Assembly (NCBI GenBank): GCA_963664605.1
Contig: OY761536.1
Coordinates: forward strand, 1,302,001-1,366,000
Source of the DNA: JAHOYW01 sp963664605
Lineage (GTDB): Bacteria; Verrucomicrobiota; Lentisphaeria; Victivallales; Victivallaceae
Reading direction: 5' to 3'
Length of the DNA: 64,000 nt
Both the position numbers and the translations under genes were made by a program. Within the stretch, counting starts at the first letter, position 1. Each line of letters begins with the position of its first letter. Positions 45,512 to 53,474 of the stretch are shown here, in pieces. Below the pieces are notes generated by a model. It saw only the letters and a list, made by a program, of their open reading frames with translations. It ran no database searches and was not told the DNA's origin.

Positions 45512-46039
45512 ATGGAACGTTTTGATATTGATATAAAGAAATTTAACTCGGATGTGTTTGAGCTTTTGGATAAATGGATGCTGCTTACCGGAGGCAGCAT
45601 GGAGAACGGCGAATGTAACCCGATGACGGTTTCCTGGGGATTATTCGGGGTTATATGGTTTAAGCCGGTTGTCATGGTCGCGGTGCGCCCGCAGCGGCAT
45701 ACTCTGCAGTTTATTGAAAAATACGATACTTTTACGCTTTGCGCGCTGCCGGAGGATAAAAAAGATATTTTGAACTTTTGCGGGACAAAATCCGGCGCGG
45801 AATACAATAAGATCAAGGAATGCGGACTGACTCCGATTGAGAGCACGAAAGTTGACGCGCCTGGCTTTGAAGAGGCCGAATTGATAATTGAATGCCGGAA
45901 ATTATATCATGATAATATAAAGGGCAAGAATTTTCTGGATAAAAAGATTATTGAGGCATGTTACCCTGAACGTGATTATCATGAAATATTTATAGCTGAA
46001 GTTTTAAATATTTCAGGTTCTGAAGAATATAAAAAATAA
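45512..46039 (+). CDS. flavin reductase-like FMN-binding protein
   Basis: This 175-residue protein has the split-barrel flavin reductase-like fold (DIM6/NTAB type). The family pattern is 'NPMTVSWGLFGVIWFKPVVMVAVRPQ' (positions about 35-60; NxMT..W motif that contacts FMN phosphate) followed by 'DTFTLCALPEDKKDILNFCGTKSGAE'. Such proteins bind FMN and reduce flavins or small substrates; the exact partner is unknown. A strong ribosome-binding site AGGAGG stands before the ATG. It starts 25 bases after the ABC ATPase gene and is probably co-transcribed with it, although no functional link is evident. Confidence 0.88.
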   Translation: MERFDIDIKKFNSDVFELLDKWMLLTGGSMENGECNPMTVSWGLFGVIWFKPVVMVAVRPQRHTLQFIEKYDTFTLCALPEDKKDILNFCGTKSGAEYNKIKECGLTPIESTKVDAPGFEEAELIIECRKLYHDNIKGKNFLDKKIIEACYPERDYHEIFIAEVLNISGSEEYKK

Positions 46040-46056
46040 TTTTTTTCCGGAAATGC

Positions 46057-46085
46057 TTGCTTTCTCCTCGAATTGACGCTATAAT
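46057..46085 (+). promoter_or_regulatory. promoter of the beta-propeller-like gene
   Basis: TTGCTT (46057-46062), 17 bases and TATAAT (46080-46085), giving a leader of about 30 bases before the ATG at 46121. The downstream gene therefore appears to be a separate transcription unit. Confidence 0.5.
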
Positions 46086-46120
46086 AATTTTTACGGTGTA
46101 ATTTTTATGGAGAAAATGAC

Positions 46121-47350
46121 ATGAATAACTTAGCAGTTAACGCTGCCGAGAGGGTCTTTTGCCCCCTTGTCAGTCCGGGTCCGCAATCAATTTATGATTA
46201 TTTCGCCGGCAATACTCTTGCCAAGTCCAAAATTCAGACAACTGGAGTATGTTTCTTTTCCCGGGAACGTCAACCGCAGTACCCCTACCGGGTTTTCAAC
46301 CGCAGCCTTGAAGATACTCCCTTGTATCCATCTTCCAGGGTGATTGAGCATTCCAACTCGCTGCTCACCGCATGGCACAGTCAGTCTGACAAGGAACCGG
46401 CTGAATTTGAATTGCTGGATTTTAGTGATATGTCACATGAAAATGTTATGTGGTTACGGGCTTCCGGCGAGTTCAATAGTTTGGCTGTTGATAAGACAGA
46501 AAAACTTCTGGCTATGGTCTACCATGATGAAAAATGGCGTATTGATATTAGGCGTTCAGGTAATTTCCAACTGCGTGAAGTAGTGCATCACACATCGCCG
46601 GTAATCGGAGTATCCTTTCACAAGGATGTACTGTACAGCCTGTCAAATAAACTGATTGCGTCTTTTCCGGAAGACCGTCGTGAAAACAATATAATCTGTT
46701 CCAGCGATAAGATCTTAGGTTGGGCGCAACATCCGACGGAGCCGTATCTCGTCTTAATTGAGCCGGAACAGTTCAGGATTATTGATTTGGGCACACATGA
46801 ACTTGTAAAGAGCGCAGAATGGACAAAACAGATAAAATGGTTTAATCTGTTGCAGAAATATTCAAATCATTGTTTTGAGCATCCTGTTGATAACAGCACC
46901 GCAGTATTCAGTACTGACGGGAATCGTTTATTTATAGGAGGTTATGGGAAACTGGCGGTATTTAATTGGCATGATATGCTCCGGCCGCGTTGCCTGCAGC
47001 CGGAACCCGAAAGCATGCTTGATATCCATTCCGGCAATTATTCCACGGATAAGCAGAAAAAAGTTTCCGCCGCCCATATCATAAGTATACTGCCGGTGAA
47101 TCGTGACAGGCTGCTTTGTGCCACTGCTGACGGTTACTTAATAATGGTTAATATCAGAACCGAAGAAGTAAATCTGTTATTAGTTCCCGGCAATGGAGTC
47201 AGGATGAATTCTCTCCAATTGTGTGCTGATAATAAATATTTGGCTATGACAGGGTACTATTACGGTTTTGATAATAAATACTGCAATGTTGAATCAGCTT
47301 TGCTGGTATGGAAATTGAGCAGGCTGGTGAACAAGGGAATAGCTGTGTAA
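46121..47350 (+). CDS. beta-propeller-like protein of unknown function
   Basis: I do not recognise a named family. The 409-residue protein reads as a cytoplasmic WD40/YVTN-like propeller: repeated short strands with hydrophobic-polar alternation, such as 'FNSLAVDKTEKLLAMVYHDEKW', 'VIGVSFHKDVLYSLSNKLIA', 'AVFSTDGNRLFIGGYGKLAVF', 'ISILPVNRDRLLCATADGYLI' and 'SLQLCADNKYLAMTGYYYGF'. 'STDGNRLFIGG' and 'CADNKYLAMTG' are the clearest blade cores. There is no signal peptide. The start at 46121 has TGGAG 9 bases upstream. It converges on the C26-like gene with an 18-base gap. Propellers of this kind usually serve as binding scaffolds, but nothing here shows the partner. Confidence 0.75.
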   Translation: MNNLAVNAAERVFCPLVSPGPQSIYDYFAGNTLAKSKIQTTGVCFFSRERQPQYPYRVFNRSLEDTPLYPSSRVIEHSNSLLTAWHSQSDKEPAEFELLDFSDMSHENVMWLRASGEFNSLAVDKTEKLLAMVYHDEKWRIDIRRSGNFQLREVVHHTSPVIGVSFHKDVLYSLSNKLIASFPEDRRENNIICSSDKILGWAQHPTEPYLVLIEPEQFRIIDLGTHELVKSAEWTKQIKWFNLLQKYSNHCFEHPVDNSTAVFSTDGNRLFIGGYGKLAVFNWHDMLRPRCLQPEPESMLDIHSGNYSTDKQKKVSAAHIISILPVNRDRLLCATADGYLIMVNIRTEEVNLLLVPGNGVRMNSLQLCADNKYLAMTGYYYGFDNKYCNVESALLVWKLSRLVNKGIAV

Positions 47351-47368
47351 TATGTGAGCCGTGAGCCG

Positions 47369-48160
47369 TTAAATATTGGATATACCAGCGTTTATCCGTG
47401 TTTTGTTGGCTACGGCTTTTTCCACCAGCGTATTGAATAATTTCTGGTTATGTTTGCATAATGGAGCCATCAACTCCGGGTGCCATTGTATTCCGATTGT
47501 CCAGTATGACCTGGGGCATTCCAGAGCTTCAACATTGTCGTCGTCAGCTGCAAAAGCGCTTATCTTAAGGTCGCCTGCCGCGCCTGCCGCCTGATGGTGA
47601 ATTGAAAGGATTCTAATCATATCAACTTTCAATATTTCGTGTAGTTTCGTGTCGGGAATAATTTTTGCATGGTGTATTTTTAGCTTATGCTGCTTCAAAT
47701 TTTTCAGATGTCCGCTTCTGGATACGGTTAAAAGCTGGAATCCTCTGCATATACATAACATGGGGAGGTTTAATCTTTTATTTAGTTCCAGTATTTTAAG
47801 TTCCAGTTGATCCCGTTTTGAACTTAATAGTTCATGGGATGTTGGTTTGCCGCTGTGCAGTTGCGGGTCAATATCCTGACCGCCAGTTAAAATAATACCG
47901 TCAAGTTTATTAAGTATTATGTCTAGGTTCGTTAAGTCTGATGGAGAAATAGTACGGCTTACTCCTCCAGCCCGCCATATCGCTAAATCGTAAGGCAAGC
48001 GTAAATATTGCAGGTAATACGACCAGCGGCTGGATACCGCTACGCCAATTTTCGGACCGTGCCTATAGTTGGCAAATCGGAAAAACAGTATCAGCGGAGA
48101 AAGCAGAATAATTAACGGTAAGCCGGCTACTGCCAGCATGAACATAAATATTTCTAACAT
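47369..48160 (-). CDS. membrane-anchored class I glutamine amidotransferase-like (peptidase C26) protein
   Basis: This 263-residue protein has a hydrophobic N-terminal segment (residues 1-30), then a class I glutamine amidotransferase fold of the gamma-glutamyl hydrolase type. 'GIILTGGQDIDP' precedes the nucleophile elbow 'CICRGFQLL' with Cys138, and 'GIQWHPELM' provides the catalytic His and Glu. This set matches peptidase C26 enzymes such as PuuD, which cleave gamma-glutamyl amide bonds. The usual Gly before the nucleophile is replaced by Cys136-Ile. It lies 9 bases after an ATP-grasp ligase gene, suggesting that one enzyme forms and the other trims a peptide-like bond. Activity is inferred only. 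Confidence 0.82.
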   Translation of the reverse strand: MLEIFMFMLAVAGLPLIILLSPLILFFRFANYRHGPKIGVAVSSRWSYYLQYLRLPYDLAIWRAGGVSRTISPSDLTNLDIILNKLDGIILTGGQDIDPQLHSGKPTSHELLSSKRDQLELKILELNKRLNLPMLCICRGFQLLTVSRSGHLKNLKQHKLKIHHAKIIPDTKLHEILKVDMIRILSIHHQAAGAAGDLKISAFAADDDNVEALECPRSYWTIGIQWHPELMAPLCKHNQKLFNTLVEKAVANKTRINAGISNI

Positions 48161-48169
48161 AAAAGCCAG

Positions 48170-49519
48170 CTATTTTTTAAGTTCAATTTTTTCGATTCTT
48201 GAGTCAGAAACCAGCATTTTTGAATTGATTCTGCCATGCTTTAAGAAAAACGCTATCGGATAGAGAAGGCCCAGGATTGGTAGGGGATCTTTCCATGTGA
48301 ACATTTCATCTACGGAGCCGTGTTCTTCATGGATAACTTTTTCGACAGCCTTGAAGCGGTCAACAGGATTAATAGCTTTTCCCAATTGTTTTATAAATTT
48401 TTCGAGAGAATGCACATGGTGTTTTTTAAAGTTCCGTTTCAAGGTGTGGAACGCTGCTTCGATTTCATCAATAGGGTGTTTTGCTTCGTGAAACTCCTGG
48501 ACCATCAGCAGGAAGGATAAACATGGATTGAAGGTTCTTATATCATTGGCTTTGGGCTTTATTTCAGGAATATCCCCGTTGATCGCCAACTGATACAGCA
48601 TATATGGATAATTCCAACCGGCGGCAATAGATTGTCCGAGACCTCCCCAAAAACGGGGGTTTATTTCGATAAGATAAGGAGTGCTTTTACCGTCCCATCG
48701 AAAATCCACCTCAGCTACGCCGTGCCAGTCGAGCAGGTGAAGTAAATTAGCGCCGATACTTTCCAGTGGTTCAGCGTTAACATTTTCGCGTACCGCTCCC
48801 ATGCCGTTTTTACGAGGGTAATCAAGAATATTATGATAAGTCATCGAAGCTCTTTTTTCGCCATGACTGAAAATGAATGTCGAGCAGAAATCTTCTCCTT
48901 CGACAGCTTCCTGTATGATTGGATACTCTCCTTCTTTGAGCTTACTGTCTTTAATAGAAAAATTAAAAAATTCCCTTGCTTCTTCAGCATTTTTTACTTT
49001 TTTTAGTCCGATAGACGCATTTGATTCCTGTAGTTTTATGAAAGCTGGAAAATTGAAACCGCCAATCTTATTCTCAAATTCTTCAAGCGTAGCGGGCTGC
49101 CATGTCTTGGGGATAAGAATATCATGTTTTTCGCAAAATCTCGCCAGTTGAGCTTTGTTGCCGGCCAGTTTTATTTGTTCAAAGGTGGGCAGGGCCAGCT
49201 TGGCAATGCCGTCAAAAAGTTCCTGATGGGCCGCAACGATAAAACAGTCCGTATGCATAGGCATGATTACCAGATCAATGTCTTCGCCACCATATTTTTT
49301 AGCCTCTTCAACTAATTTTTCAAGATATTCCTGTTGATGCGTATCTGGTTCCTTATACAGAAAACAGTGTTTAGTGTATTTTGAAAAACACCCTGGAGCC
49401 ATCATGCAGGTGTCACTGATTATTACTTCAACACCTTCCTCTCCTAAAGCTCTGGCGGCGGCTAAAGAAGCCCAACTGCTGGCATAAGTAACAATACATC
49501 TTTTTTTGCGTTCCGGCAT
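48170..49519 (-). CDS. ATP-grasp domain carboxylate-amine ligase-like protein
   Basis: This 449-residue protein is an ATP-grasp enzyme of the COG3919-like type. The N-terminal Rossmann-like domain opens 'CIVTYASSWASLAAARALGEEG'; the central ATP-grasp region contains 'FPAFIKLQESNASIGLKKVK' (nucleotide Lys) and the metal-binding strand 'YLIEINPRFWGGLGQ' with Glu and Asn. A C-terminal helical region of about 120 residues follows, ending with a hydrophobic segment ('LPILGLLYPIAFFLKH'). The ATG at 49519 is chosen because GGGGAGA stands 8 bases before it; an in-frame ATG at 49561 has none. The C26-like gene follows after 9 bases. It would activate a carboxylate as acyl phosphate and join it to an amine; substrates are unknown. 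Confidence 0.83.
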   Translation of the reverse strand: MPERKKRCIVTYASSWASLAAARALGEEGVEVIISDTCMMAPGCFSKYTKHCFLYKEPDTHQQEYLEKLVEEAKKYGGEDIDLVIMPMHTDCFIVAAHQELFDGIAKLALPTFEQIKLAGNKAQLARFCEKHDILIPKTWQPATLEEFENKIGGFNFPAFIKLQESNASIGLKKVKNAEEAREFFNFSIKDSKLKEGEYPIIQEAVEGEDFCSTFIFSHGEKRASMTYHNILDYPRKNGMGAVRENVNAEPLESIGANLLHLLDWHGVAEVDFRWDGKSTPYLIEINPRFWGGLGQSIAAGWNYPYMLYQLAINGDIPEIKPKANDIRTFNPCLSFLLMVQEFHEAKHPIDEIEAAFHTLKRNFKKHHVHSLEKFIKQLGKAINPVDRFKAVEKVIHEEHGSVDEMFTWKDPLPILGLLYPIAFFLKHGRINSKMLVSDSRIEKIELKK

Positions 49520-49607
49520 TTTATATTCTCCCCTGATATTTAAAATTGTCTTATGATACAATATTATACAAGGCTATCTTATTTTTTGCAATATTTTTTG
49601 ATCGTTA

Positions 49608-50279
49608 TTAAACTAAATGCATGCCGCCGTCAACGTAAATGATTTGTCCGGTCAGGGAATCATTCTGTATTAAGAATAAACAGGCAGTGGTGATGTCTTT
49701 TCTTGGTATTTGTTTCCCCAATGGAACATTCTTTAATATTTCCCTCATGCCGGGGCCTTTAAGACCGACCGGGGGCAGGGTGGGGCCCGGAGCAATGGCA
49801 TTAACACGGATTTTGGGGGAGAATTTCAACGCGGCTTCTAAAGTGGCGTCGTAAAGAGCTTGCTTTGAAACAGCATAAGGATCAGAGGAGTAATCCTCCC
49901 GGGCGTCGAGAAAATTTATTATACAGCCTTCATTCAGTCCCTGACCTGAAAATTGTTTCATTAATGACATCGGGGCGGAATAATTTATCTTCATATATTG
50001 GTCTTCTGCTTCCTCCGGCAGTCTGTAAACTGAGGCATTGTTTACTAGAATATCAATTTGTCCGCATTTACTCAATAAGCCTTGTGGTGAATTTAGATCA
50101 CATTGAATCAATTTATGACCTGGTCCGGGTAGCATGGAAACTAATTCCTGAGCCTGTTCGAGAGATTCATTGCAGTGAACTACAACTTGCGCCCCTGATT
50201 CAGCAAAAGCCAGGCATAAAGCCCGCCCGATGCGTACCGCTCCACCCGTGACCAGTATTCTTTTGCCATTGATATCCAT
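49608..50279 (-). CDS. short-chain dehydrogenase/reductase, pteridine reductase-like
   Basis: This 223-residue SDR has the nucleotide motif 'VTGGAVRIGRAL' (residues 10-21), 'LVNNAS' (79-84) and the catalytic Y135xxxK139 ('DPYAVSKQAL'). In place of the usual catalytic Ser it has Asp125 ('INFLDAREDY'), as pteridine reductases such as PTR1 and FolM do, though with a loop shorter by about three residues. The TGGxxRIG motif is also typical of that group, so reduction of dihydropterin or dihydrofolate is a reasonable guess, with quinone or carbonyl substrates as alternatives. The C-terminal 'GQIIYVDGGMHL' completes the fold. It lies 54 bases downstream of argH on the same strand. Confidence 0.85.
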   Translation of the reverse strand: MDINGKRILVTGGAVRIGRALCLAFAESGAQVVVHCNESLEQAQELVSMLPGPGHKLIQCDLNSPQGLLSKCGQIDILVNNASVYRLPEEAEDQYMKINYSAPMSLMKQFSGQGLNEGCIINFLDAREDYSSDPYAVSKQALYDATLEAALKFSPKIRVNAIAPGPTLPPVGLKGPGMREILKNVPLGKQIPRKDITTACLFLIQNDSLTGQIIYVDGGMHLV

Positions 50280-50333
50280 ACTAATATTTCCATCTTGCCG
50301 GGAATACCGGCTTTCAGACCAGCGCTCCCGGGA

Positions 50334-51704
50334 TTATGCTAATTGCTTTTTCCAGAAAGCTATTTGTTTTGTTACTTCTTTAGGGCCAGTTGCTCCGGTT
50401 ATTTCCCGTTTCGCAACGCTGCTGTCGGGAGAAAACAGTTCCAGAAATTCCCTTGTTGCTTCGGGAATCGTTTCCTGCATTTCTTCGAGAGTCGTTTCAT
50501 TCAATGCTTTATTATGGTCTTTGCACCACTTGACGAATGAACCGACCCGGTGATGCGCGTTCCGGAAAGGAACGCCGAGTTCAACCAGCTTTTCAGCTAA
50601 ATCAGTAGCCATTAACGCCGGATCGGAGGCGGCGGACAACATATTCTCACGTTTAATCTTCATAGTGGCGATCATGGACGGGTAGAGGCGCAAAATCTTT
50701 TTGACGGTATCAATGGCGTCAAACAACGGTTCCTTGTCTTCCTGCATATCACGGTTGTAAGTAAGCGGAAGTCCTTTGCAAAGAGTTAATAGTGCGGTCA
50801 GGGAACCATAAACCCGGGCTGTTTTGCCGCGGGAAAGCTCGGCGATGTCTGGATTTTTCTTTTGCGGCATCAAGCTTGAACCGGTGCAGAATGCGTCGTC
50901 AAGTTCGATAAAATTAAACTCCTGTGAACACCATAGGATAATGTCTTCAGACAAACGTGAAACGTGCATTGCGAAAATAGCCAGATCGCTGGTTAATTCG
51001 ATAGCAAAATCGCGGTCGGCAACAGCATCCATACTGTTGCGGGTAACTCTTGAAAAGTTTAAAGTTTCACAAACCATTTCGCGATTGATTTTTAATGTTG
51101 AGCCGGCCAGGGCTCCGGAACCTAAAGGCATTACATTTATGCGTTTAGCGCAATCGTTCAAACGTTCGATATCACGGTCAAACATTTCGACGTAGGCCAA
51201 AAGATGATGAGCGAATAAAACCGGCTGGGCATGCTGTAAATGGGTGAACCCCGGCAGAATAGCGTCGCCGTTTGAATCAGCCTGTTCAACCAGTGCGCGC
51301 TGGAAATCGCGAATCATTACAGAGATTTCCGCTACGGCATCACGGAGATAGAGCCGGATGTCAAGTGCCACCTGGTCGTTACGGCTGCGTGCGGAGTGGA
51401 CCCGTGCGCCTTCGTCGCCGAGTTTTTCAATCAGTGCGCTTTCGATGTGCATGTGAATGTCTTCGAGTTCAGCGCTGAAAGTAAAATCGCCTGCATCAAT
51501 GCGTTTTTCAATTTTATCCAGTTCCACAGCAATTTTGTCCGCGGTTTCCTGCGGGATAATGCCTTGCGCGGCGAGCATTGCGGAATGCGCCTTGCTGCCT
51601 ATTATATCGTACTTGTAAAGTCTTTTGTCAAATGATACTGATTCCGAAAATTCGCTTAATTCCTTATCAGTCTGAGTGCTGAACCTTCCGCCCCAAAGTG
51701 CCAT
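50334..51704 (-). CDS. argH: argininosuccinate lyase
   Basis: ArgH splits argininosuccinate into arginine and fumarate, the last step of arginine synthesis. The 456-residue length is normal. It begins 'MALWGGRFSTQTDKELSEFSES', a typical ArgH start. 'GFTHLQHAQPV' holds the catalytic His, and the fumarase/aspartase superfamily signature 'GSSLMPQKKNPDIAELSRGK' (about residues 274-293) holds the flexible catalytic Ser loop. GGGAG precedes the ATG. It is downstream of the solute operon with a 91-base gap, and probably has its own promoter. argG is not in the window. Confidence 0.96.
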   Translation of the reverse strand: MALWGGRFSTQTDKELSEFSESVSFDKRLYKYDIIGSKAHSAMLAAQGIIPQETADKIAVELDKIEKRIDAGDFTFSAELEDIHMHIESALIEKLGDEGARVHSARSRNDQVALDIRLYLRDAVAEISVMIRDFQRALVEQADSNGDAILPGFTHLQHAQPVLFAHHLLAYVEMFDRDIERLNDCAKRINVMPLGSGALAGSTLKINREMVCETLNFSRVTRNSMDAVADRDFAIELTSDLAIFAMHVSRLSEDIILWCSQEFNFIELDDAFCTGSSLMPQKKNPDIAELSRGKTARVYGSLTALLTLCKGLPLTYNRDMQEDKEPLFDAIDTVKKILRLYPSMIATMKIKRENMLSAASDPALMATDLAEKLVELGVPFRNAHHRVGSFVKWCKDHNKALNETTLEEMQETIPEATREFLELFSPDSSVAKREITGATGPKEVTKQIAFWKKQLA

Positions 51705-51795
51705 GGCAAACTCCCGTGATTTTTATTTTATTTAAATTATAACTGTAAACATAGTATAAAATAGCTGATTTACAAAAATGTGGACAATAAAATAT

Positions 51796-53472
51796 TTATT
51801 TTAATAAATCGAATCCGAAAGAAGGTAATATTATCCGGCTGGAATCAAAAGTTTGATTTGTCCGCAGGGAATGCAGTTGTTCAGGAATTGTTGGATGGTT
51901 TATTGATAAGTTGATACTTTTTTCGCTCATATTGAATAAACATAAAACTGTTGCCACCTGCTTTGTGCCGCGGATAATCGCGAATATTTCGGGATGAAGC
52001 TTGAGAACTTCAAAACCGGATTTCGGATGAAAAGCTTCATGCTCTTTTCTGATATTCAGCAATTTCCGGTATTCCTGATAAATCAATTGGCGGCGGGAGC
52101 CGGGTGTGTTCAGTTCCACCCGCAAAATGTCAGCCGGGATTTTTTCGCGGTTGATAGTGCGTCTTTCGCTATTCTGGGGAAGCCCTTCGATCCAGTTTTC
52201 GGAGCCGAAAAGACTGTGGAAATAAATTCCGGGCACACCTGGCATTACCAGCATTACTGCCTGAGATAAAATGAATTTTCTTACAGAGAATTCCAGGCTT
52301 TCATTAGGTTCCCGCAGCAAACTATAATAATTTATATTTAATTCATAAGGGCTTTGAGAACCGTCAGGGTTGTTCTTAAAACCGACCTTGCCGCCTTTGC
52401 GGAGGCATTCGTCAGCCAGAAAAGCCAATTCTTTTTCCGGAACTAAACCCTGCAGGGGGCGTACTCCTATGCCATCATGTGAAGCCAGAAAGTTGAGAAA
52501 AGTGCAGCCGGACGGTGGTTCTCTCAGTTTTGCCGCCCAGGAACTTAAAGCAGTAGCGTTCCGGCGCAGAATAGCCTGCGCGACTAAAGGCGGCAGTGGA
52601 AACTGATAAACCATGTGAGCTTCGTCCTGATGCCCGAAATATGAGATGTTTTCTTTATGCGGAACATTGGTTTCAGTAAGGATAATTGTCCCCGGCATGG
52701 CTTTTTCCGCGATCCTCCTGAACAGTTTTACCAGGAGGTGAGCCTGCGGTAAGTGCAGGCATTCTGTTCCTGATTCCTTCCAGCAGAAAGCTATGGCATC
52801 AAGCCTGATGATCCCAGCGCCTTTTCTCAGATAGAGAAGCAGAATATCTATTAATTCCATCAAAAGCTCTGGAGATTTAAAATTCAAATCAACTTGATCT
52901 TCGCTGAAAGTAGTCCAAATGTGATGAGTTTTACCGGTGGAGTCTTCATAATCATGAAACAAGGGGAGGGCGCGAGGGCGGACAACGTGGGAACTGTCAA
53001 AATCCTCTCCCGCTTCTATAAACCAGTCAGCATATTTTGTTTCGCCTTGCAGGAATCCCTGAAACCAGTTGCTTTCCTTTGATATATGGTTGAAAACCGC
53101 ATCAAACGCCAAATGAAAATTTTCACCGATTGCTTCAATATCTTTCCAGTCGCCGAGCCGGGGATCGATTTTTTTATAATCTATAACCGAAAAGCCATCA
53201 TCGGATGAATAAGGGAAAAAAGGAAGAATGTGTACTGTGGAAATAATATCGGCTGTATATTCCTGCAGGAAATCTTTAAGTGAATTCAGGGGCTTTTCAG
53301 CAGGCGTCATATCTGCGTAGGTTATAAGTATAACGTCCCGCTGATCCAGTTTGTGTCCGTTTTTTGCATGGTTCCTGTATCTGAAAGCTTTTATCCTGTC
53401 ATGAATCTTATGGCAGCATTTGGCGGCGGTTTTATGGTCATATAATTCATTTAGGATCTTTCTGGTTCCCAT
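51796..53472 (-). CDS. GH13_18 sugar phosphorylase, probably glucosylglycerate phosphorylase
   Basis: This 558-residue glycoside phosphorylase belongs to the sucrose phosphorylase subfamily (GH13_18). The nucleophile Asp lies in 'IIRLDAIAFCWKESGTECLH' (about residue 220), the acid/base Glu in 'LTETNVPHKENISYFGHQDE' (about 264), and the transition-state Asp in 'NFLASHDGIG' (about 333). The length matches E. coli YcjM (glucosylglycerate phosphorylase, about 559 residues) rather than sucrose phosphorylases (about 490-505). With a GpgS gene in the same operon, the likely reaction is 2-O-alpha-glucosylglycerate plus phosphate to glucose 1-phosphate and glycerate, allowing solute recycling. It is the last gene of the operon, 2 bases after a GT4 gene. 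Substrate is inferred. Confidence 0.85.
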   Translation of the reverse strand: MGTRKILNELYDHKTAAKCCHKIHDRIKAFRYRNHAKNGHKLDQRDVILITYADMTPAEKPLNSLKDFLQEYTADIISTVHILPFFPYSSDDGFSVIDYKKIDPRLGDWKDIEAIGENFHLAFDAVFNHISKESNWFQGFLQGETKYADWFIEAGEDFDSSHVVRPRALPLFHDYEDSTGKTHHIWTTFSEDQVDLNFKSPELLMELIDILLLYLRKGAGIIRLDAIAFCWKESGTECLHLPQAHLLVKLFRRIAEKAMPGTIILTETNVPHKENISYFGHQDEAHMVYQFPLPPLVAQAILRRNATALSSWAAKLREPPSGCTFLNFLASHDGIGVRPLQGLVPEKELAFLADECLRKGGKVGFKNNPDGSQSPYELNINYYSLLREPNESLEFSVRKFILSQAVMLVMPGVPGIYFHSLFGSENWIEGLPQNSERRTINREKIPADILRVELNTPGSRRQLIYQEYRKLLNIRKEHEAFHPKSGFEVLKLHPEIFAIIRGTKQVATVLCLFNMSEKSINLSINHPTIPEQLHSLRTNQTFDSSRIILPSFGFDLLK

Positions 53473-53474
53473 AG

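Noticed and set aside
50293..50312. Hairpin GCCGG...CCGGC between argH and the SDR gene as a terminator.
   Set aside because: Only five base pairs and no T run on the transcribed strand; argH and the SDR gene may be co-transcribed.
51796..53472. Sucrose phosphorylase as the identity of the GH13_18 enzyme.
   Set aside because: Length is about 60 residues greater than sucrose phosphorylases and there is a gpgS gene in the same operon; glucosylglycerate phosphorylase fits better, though not proven.
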